Positions 5,856 through 8,815 of a stretch of 8,815 bases of DNA are shown here, piece by piece (position 1 is the stretch's first letter; every line of letters begins with the position of its first letter). Where the stretch lies: assembly GCA_029264075.1 (NCBI GenBank), contig JARICQ010000037.1, positions 1-8,815 of the forward strand. Direction: 5' to 3'. The DNA is from Tissierellaceae bacterium. Lineage in GTDB: Bacteria > Bacillota > Clostridia > Tissierellales > Tissierellaceae. Under the pieces are notes generated by a model. It made no database searches. It had not been told where the DNA came from and was given only the letters and a program-made list of their open reading frames with translations. Both the position numbers and the translations under genes were made by a program.

Positions 5856-7475
5856 ATGAAAAAAAGATTAAGAGCCTTGCTATCTTTAGTGGTAGTATTT
5901 TCAATGATATTTACCACGGGGCTAGCTTCTATTGGGGAGATAGCAGAGGATACACCTCCATTAGAAGAAGCTGTGGAATCATCAGAGCCTGAAAAAACAG
6001 CTGATACTGTTGATTCGTCAGACCCTAGTGAAGCGGCAGAAGCTGAACCAGCATCTGACTCCGAAGAACCAGTGGACCCTGAAGAACCAGAGGAACCTGA
6101 AGAAGCAGTGGATCCTGAAGAAGCAGTGGACCCTGAAGAAGCAGTGGACCCTGAAGAAGCAGTGGACCCTGAAGAAGCAGTGGACCCTGAAGAACCAGTA
6201 GACCCTGAAGAACCAGTGGACCCTGAAGAACCAGTGGACCCTGAAGAACCAGAGGACCCTGAAGAACCAGAGGACCCTGAAGAACCAGTAGAACCAGTAG
6301 ATCCAGTAGATCCAGTACTACCAGTACCAGAGCTTCCGGTGGTACCAGAGATTCCACTTCCGCCAGAGCCAATCATAATATTTAGAGCATTATCAGTAGA
6401 TGCAGAGGTAAATCCTGATTATGAAAGTTTTACCAATGGGGACTACTTGACCTATGATTTAGTAGTTTCAAATAATGGAGATTTTGATTTATATGATATT
6501 TCAGTAAATGATGATTTATCTTTATTGGAAAATATACCTTTCTTATTAGCAGGAGAAGAAATAATAGTAAGTGGGAAATATTATATAGATCCTTACAATG
6601 AACTCGAAGAACTAAGCAACTTCATAAGTATTGCAGCTAGTTCTGAGATGGAAGACATCTATTTGAACTTGAATTTTAAAGTAGAAGTAATTATACCAAA
6701 GGGTTCAATCACATTGACAAATTATGTTAACTATGTTGAAGAAGGAGATACAGAGTTTGACATATTTTTAAGTGGAGGACCAAATAATGATCAGTATACA
6801 GTATCACTTAAATCTGGAGAATCAGTGACTATTGACAATCTATTTATAGGAAATTATTATATTTCCTCGATAGCACCAATGGGATATTCCTATAGTGGTG
6901 GAGACAGTTCGATTTCACTTTCACTAGATAATTTAAATGATAGTGCTATGATTTCTCATAAATTTGAAGATTTAAAGGGATTTACAGGATTCGCTAACAG
7001 TGAAGATGGCCTATTTCGTGTAGGAGCTGGAGATATAAGTAGCATACAAAGCTCTAACAGGTATCCAGGAGAATCCAGATACGATTCAATATTTGTAGAA
7101 TATGAATTTATAGAGATGCCAGAAATACCAGAATTACCATTAGCACCAGTAGCGCCAATAGATCCAGAATTACCATTAGCGCCAATAGATCCAGAATTAC
7201 CATTAGCACCAGTAGATCCAATAGAACCAGAAGCACCACTTGATCCAGAGCTTCCAAATCAACCTGAATTACCAGATCAAGCGGATGATCCTCCAACAGA
7301 TGATCCAAAAGAAGATCCGATAGATAAGGAAGAGGCGGAAGAAGCGAATCTTCCAGAAGAACCAGAAGAACCACAAGAACCAGACCCAGTAGAAGAAGCA
7401 AAAGAGCCTATTGAACAAGCAGATATAGTAGAGCCACAGGAAGCACCAGAAGAACCAGAAAGCAATGATGATTAG
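5856..7475 (+). CDS. Secreted acidic Pro/Glu/Asp-repeat surface protein
   Basis: A 539-residue exported protein that I do not recognise as a named family. Start ATG 5856 follows GGAGGTG (5841-5847). Residues 1 to about 25 are a classical Sec signal peptide (KKRLR, hydrophobic core, TTGLAS), without the GGTxAxFT motif of SipW substrates. Residues 70-141 are twelve hexapeptides of the type EE(P/A)VDP, grading into PVDPVDP and a Pro-rich linker to about 176. The folded core is about 177-415: first a DUF11-like beta domain (YLTYDLVVSNNGDFDLYDIS), then a Cna-B/prealbumin-like segment (ITLTNYVNYV; TVSLKSGESVTIDNLFIGNY). From about 421 a second Pro-rich arm has three PELPLAP(I/V)D units and a highly acidic tail. 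I see no Cys, no LPXTG and no C-terminal membrane segment, so anchoring is unexplained. It is first in an operon, 34 bp before sipW. It may be a matrix component or polyanionic spacer (inference). Confidence 0.88.
   Translation: MKKRLRALLSLVVVFSMIFTTGLASIGEIAEDTPPLEEAVESSEPEKTADTVDSSDPSEAAEAEPASDSEEPVDPEEPEEPEEAVDPEEAVDPEEAVDPEEAVDPEEAVDPEEPVDPEEPVDPEEPVDPEEPEDPEEPEDPEEPVEPVDPVDPVLPVPELPVVPEIPLPPEPIIIFRALSVDAEVNPDYESFTNGDYLTYDLVVSNNGDFDLYDISVNDDLSLLENIPFLLAGEEIIVSGKYYIDPYNELEELSNFISIAASSEMEDIYLNLNFKVEVIIPKGSITLTNYVNYVEEGDTEFDIFLSGGPNNDQYTVSLKSGESVTIDNLFIGNYYISSIAPMGYSYSGGDSSISLSLDNLNDSAMISHKFEDLKGFTGFANSEDGLFRVGAGDISSIQSSNRYPGESRYDSIFVEYEFIEMPEIPELPLAPVAPIDPELPLAPIDPELPLAPVDPIEPEAPLDPELPNQPELPDQADDPPTDDPKEDPIDKEEAEEANLPEEPEEPQEPDPVEEAKEPIEQADIVEPQEAPEEPESNDD
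6063..6278 (+). repeat. In-frame tandem repeat, 12 x 18 bp (EE[P/A]VDP)
   Basis: Twelve consecutive 18-bp units of the form GAAGAACCAGTGGACCCT, followed by a diverging thirteenth. Units at 6117-6188 (four copies) are identical and differ from their neighbours by GCA for CCA. Units at 6207-6242 (two) are identical, as are those at 6243-6278 (two). Near-identity at the DNA level shows recent expansion. Gain or loss of units keeps the reading frame. Confidence 0.95.
7128..7217 (+). repeat. In-frame tandem repeat, three units of about 27 bp (PELPLAP[I/V]D)
   Basis: Units at 7128-7163 (with a 9-bp insertion), 7164-7190 and 7191-7217 share CCAGAATTACCATTAGC followed by an alanine-proline-(Ile/Val)-Asp end. 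They lie in the C-terminal Pro-rich arm of the secreted protein and then decay into PIEPEAPLDPELP. Confidence 0.85.
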
Positions 7476-7509
7476 CAAGAGGATCGATCAGAATAGGGGG
7501 GATTGATTG

Positions 7510-8058
7510 ATGACAGATAAAACTATAAATGAACCAACAGAAGAAAAAGAAAAGAGTGGACTATTAAAAGTAATATCAAATATAGCCTTTACTCTATTTA
7601 TGATACTCATGATCTTTTTAATATTCATAACTGCTCAATCAAGATTTACAGGACAAGAACCTTCTCTATTTGGATATCGAATGTATATAGTTGATAGTGG
7701 AAGTATGATTCCTACACTAGCTATAAATTCTATAATAATAGTAAATGAATCTACAGGAAGTGAAATAGAACAAGGAGATATAGTGACCTACTATGCGGGA
7801 TCTTCGAACACAAGAGTAACACATAGGGTAGTAGAAGTATTAGAAAACAATGAAGGCTTTATCACCAAGGGAGATGCAAATAACACAGAAGATCCAAATA
7901 TACTTGAAAAAGATAGGATAATTGGCAAGCTAGCATTTTCAATTCCATTTGTAGGTGTGGTCTTTAGGGCCCTTAGTACAGGGCTAGGGATTGCTATACT
8001 AGTAGGAGTACTGTTACTAATCGTTCTAGTTCCAATGATATTTAAAAAATTTGGATAA
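7510..8058 (+). CDS. sipW: Signal peptidase I, SipW/ER type
   Basis: Membrane serine protease that removes signal peptides, here most likely those of the two TasA-like proteins downstream. I choose ATG 7510 (182 residues), about 7 nt after AGGGGGGAT (7495-7503); TTG at 7507 would add one residue. A short charged N-terminus precedes a transmembrane helix at about residues 24-42. The catalytic motif VDSGSMIPTL places the nucleophile at Ser65. The conserved THRVVEV gives His105, marking the Ser-His ER/SipW type instead of the Ser-Lys type. KGDANNTEDP (120-129) is the conserved Asp box. A second hydrophobic helix at about 158-178 precedes the short KKFG end, also typical of SipW. It sits between the acidic repeat gene (34 bp) and the first TasA-like gene (27 bp), an arrangement like B. 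subtilis tapA-sipW-tasA and C. perfringens bsa-sipW loci. Confidence 0.95.
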   Translation: MTDKTINEPTEEKEKSGLLKVISNIAFTLFMILMIFLIFITAQSRFTGQEPSLFGYRMYIVDSGSMIPTLAINSIIIVNESTGSEIEQGDIVTYYAGSSNTRVTHRVVEVLENNEGFITKGDANNTEDPNILEKDRIIGKLAFSIPFVGVVFRALSTGLGIAILVGVLLLIVLVPMIFKKFG

Positions 8059-8085
8059 ACTTGCTTTTGAAAAGGATGGATGAAG

Positions 8086-8529
8086 ATGAAAAAAAGAATA
8101 ATAACAATATCGATGATTCTATTGATATCCATAATGATAGCCGGTGGTTCCATGGCTTGGCTTACATCCAGCCCTGAAGAAGGTGTAAGTGAATTCAAAA
8201 TGGGAACCGTAGAAGTAGAAGTTCTAAGGTCTGGAAATGACAGTGTACAGATACAAAACACAGGAACTAGCCAAGCATATGTAAGGGCTAGAGTAATTCC
8301 AAAGTGGAGTAAATCTAATCTATCAGTATCAAATGTAGATATATATGTAGCATCTGGTGATTGGGAAAAAAGAGATGGACATTATTATTACAAATATCCT
8401 CTAGAACCAGGTGAGATTACTCCTAATTTAGTAGATGGTGTCAGGATTGGAGAATTAACTGAGGAATACAAAGGTGCAGAATTTACACTTAAGGTAGCAG
8501 CAGAAGGATTCCAGCAAGTTAATTATTAA
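8086..8529 (+). CDS. TasA/CalY/BsaA-like SipW-dependent surface protein
   Basis: Small exported protein, 147 residues from ATG 8086, a probable biofilm-matrix fibre or pilin-like subunit. AAAGGA at 8071-8076 suits the ATG at 8086 better than the one at 8080, which is only 3 nt away and would add two residues (MK). The signal peptide has a KKR start, a hydrophobic core, and GGSMAWLTSS, the GGxxAxxT motif of SipW substrates. The mature part looks all-beta: FKMGTVEVEVL, VQIQNTGTSQAYVRARVIPKW, then W-(x)6-GHYYYKYPLEPGEITPNL, a pattern seen in BsaA/CalY-like proteins with a NxGxxxxYVRVRV strand and a YY-PL-pGE loop. It is shorter than TasA (about 260) or CalY (about 200) and has no Cys. It follows sipW directly and should be co-transcribed. 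Family is confident from the signal and context; fibre formation is inferred. Confidence 0.87.
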   Translation: MKKRIITISMILLISIMIAGGSMAWLTSSPEEGVSEFKMGTVEVEVLRSGNDSVQIQNTGTSQAYVRARVIPKWSKSNLSVSNVDIYVASGDWEKRDGHYYYKYPLEPGEITPNLVDGVRIGELTEEYKGAEFTLKVAAEGFQQVNY

Positions 8530-8548
8530 TCCAATATTAAAATCAATA

Positions 8549-8583
8549 TTAATATATAGGAGATCAATTCTCCAGTATATTAA
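8549..8583 (+). other. Intercistronic RNA hairpin between the two TasA-like genes
   Basis: Stem TTAATATA (8549-8556) / TATATTAA (8576-8583) continues, after a small TA/AG internal loop, into GGAGA (8559-8563) / TCTCC (8569-8573) with a TCAAT loop. It starts 20 nt after the stop of the first TasA-like gene. A run of seven T (8594-8600) follows, but only after a 10-nt gap, so this is not a standard terminator. It may be a weak terminator, or an RNA processing or 3'-end stabilising structure. Confidence 0.5.
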
Positions 8584-8607
8584 CATAAATTAATTTTTTT
8601 CAAAGAA

Positions 8608-8679
8608 GTTAGCAAACCTAGAGAAATCTAGGGACGCAAAACCATAGGGCCTTTTTATAATGGCAGCCGAGTTGCGAGT
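8608..8679 (+). ncRNA. Cyclic di-GMP-I (GEMM-I) riboswitch aptamer
   Basis: Cis-acting RNA sensor for the second messenger c-di-GMP in the leader of the second TasA-like gene. It contains the conserved GCAAACC (8612-8618) and a stem CCTAGA (8617-8622) / TCTAGG (8627-8632) closed by a GAAA tetraloop (8623-8626). Next come the near-invariant GGACGCAAA (8632-8640) and GGGCCT (8647-8652), the tetraloop-receptor side. GGCAGCC (8662-8668) and GTTGC (8671-8675) close the fold, the latter pairing with GCAA (8612-8615) to form P1. The second helix pairs CCAT (8642-8645) with ATGG (8660-8663). The P1 extension 8608-8611/8676-8679 is weak (wobbles, one mismatch), as usual for a switching helix. Only about 30 nt separate it from the ATG and there is no terminator between, so control is probably at translation. 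Confidence 0.93.
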
Positions 8680-8708
8680 CCATAGGTAAAATTCTAAGGA
8701 GGATAATC

Positions 8709-8815
8709 ATGAAAAAGAGAAAAATGATGTTAGGCTCAGCAATTATGTTAGCAGTTTTGTTGGTAGCAGGAGGAACACTAGCTTGGTTTACAGCAAGTAC
8801 AGAACCAGTAGTTAA
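8709..8815 (+). CDS. TasA-like SipW-dependent protein, N-terminus only (cut by window end)
   Basis: Start ATG 8709 is 6 nt after a perfect AAGGAGG (8696-8702). Thirty-five complete codons are visible and the frame runs off the window. They encode a basic MKKRK start, a hydrophobic core, and GGTLAWFTAS, a textbook SipW-substrate signal closely matching GGSMAWLTSS of the preceding gene, then EPVV. It is therefore very probably a second, paralogous TasA/CalY-like matrix subunit. Its leader carries the c-di-GMP riboswitch, so its output should respond to c-di-GMP independently of the upstream genes. The mature domain is not visible, so the subfamily cannot be named. Confidence 0.85.
   Translation, partial: MKKRKMMLGSAIMLAVLLVAGGTLAWFTASTEPVV

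Noticed and set aside
6010..6201. Plus-strand frame of KQWTLK repeats and a minus-strand frame of LVLQGP repeats in the same array
   Set aside because: Both are alternative-frame readings of the same 18-bp repeat, with no start signals of their own.
5708..6376. Long minus-strand open frame rich in Ser-Gly-Ser-Thr repeats
   Set aside because: It is the reverse of the 18-bp repeat array in the secreted protein gene; periodic DNA keeps several frames open. It has no ribosome site and runs through the promoter region.
7320..7475. Possible LPXTG-like sorting motif (LPEEP) in the acidic C-terminus
   Set aside because: There is no Thr-Gly, no following hydrophobic segment and no basic tail, so it is not a sortase signal.

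Overview
The window is AT-rich, with A/T-ended codons, TTG starts, strong GGAGG-type ribosome binding sites and U-tailed hairpin terminators. This fits a low-GC Gram-positive of the Clostridia/Tissierellia kind. That placement is inferred from style and gene content (EF-G2-type GTPase, SipW/TasA-type genes, a GEMM-I riboswitch), not from a marker gene. All genes I can support lie on the + strand.

Positions 1-4380 hold housekeeping genes: the 3' end of an AAG/MPG-type 3-methyladenine DNA glycosylase, ndk (nucleoside diphosphate kinase), an AI-2E/PerM-family membrane protein, and an EF-G-like GTPase of the divergent EF-G2 type. A clear intrinsic terminator closes this part at 4353-4379.

Positions 4422-5675 hold a single regulator gene between two terminators. 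It encodes an OmpR-type winged helix, a BTAD (SARP-like) domain, and a C-terminal region that looks like a GGDEF domain without its catalytic signature.

Positions 5700-8815 are a surface/matrix locus. It contains a secreted, very acidic Pro/Glu/Asp-repeat protein carrying a 12-copy, 18-bp tandem repeat, then a SipW-type (ER-type) signal peptidase. Two small proteins follow, each with the GG(S/T)xAW(L/F)T signal-peptide motif of TasA/CalY/BsaA-like SipW substrates; the second is cut by the window end. A GEMM-I (c-di-GMP-I) riboswitch aptamer sits between these two and directly precedes the second.

Working model (inference): the BTAD regulator activates the locus, possibly through an 11-bp-periodic direct repeat at 5721-5739. 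SipW matures the two TasA-like subunits at the membrane. The acidic repeat protein adds an extended polyanionic component. c-di-GMP separately sets production of the second TasA-like subunit through the riboswitch. The pairing of a GGDEF-like regulator with a c-di-GMP riboswitch around one matrix operon is the most interesting aspect of the window.
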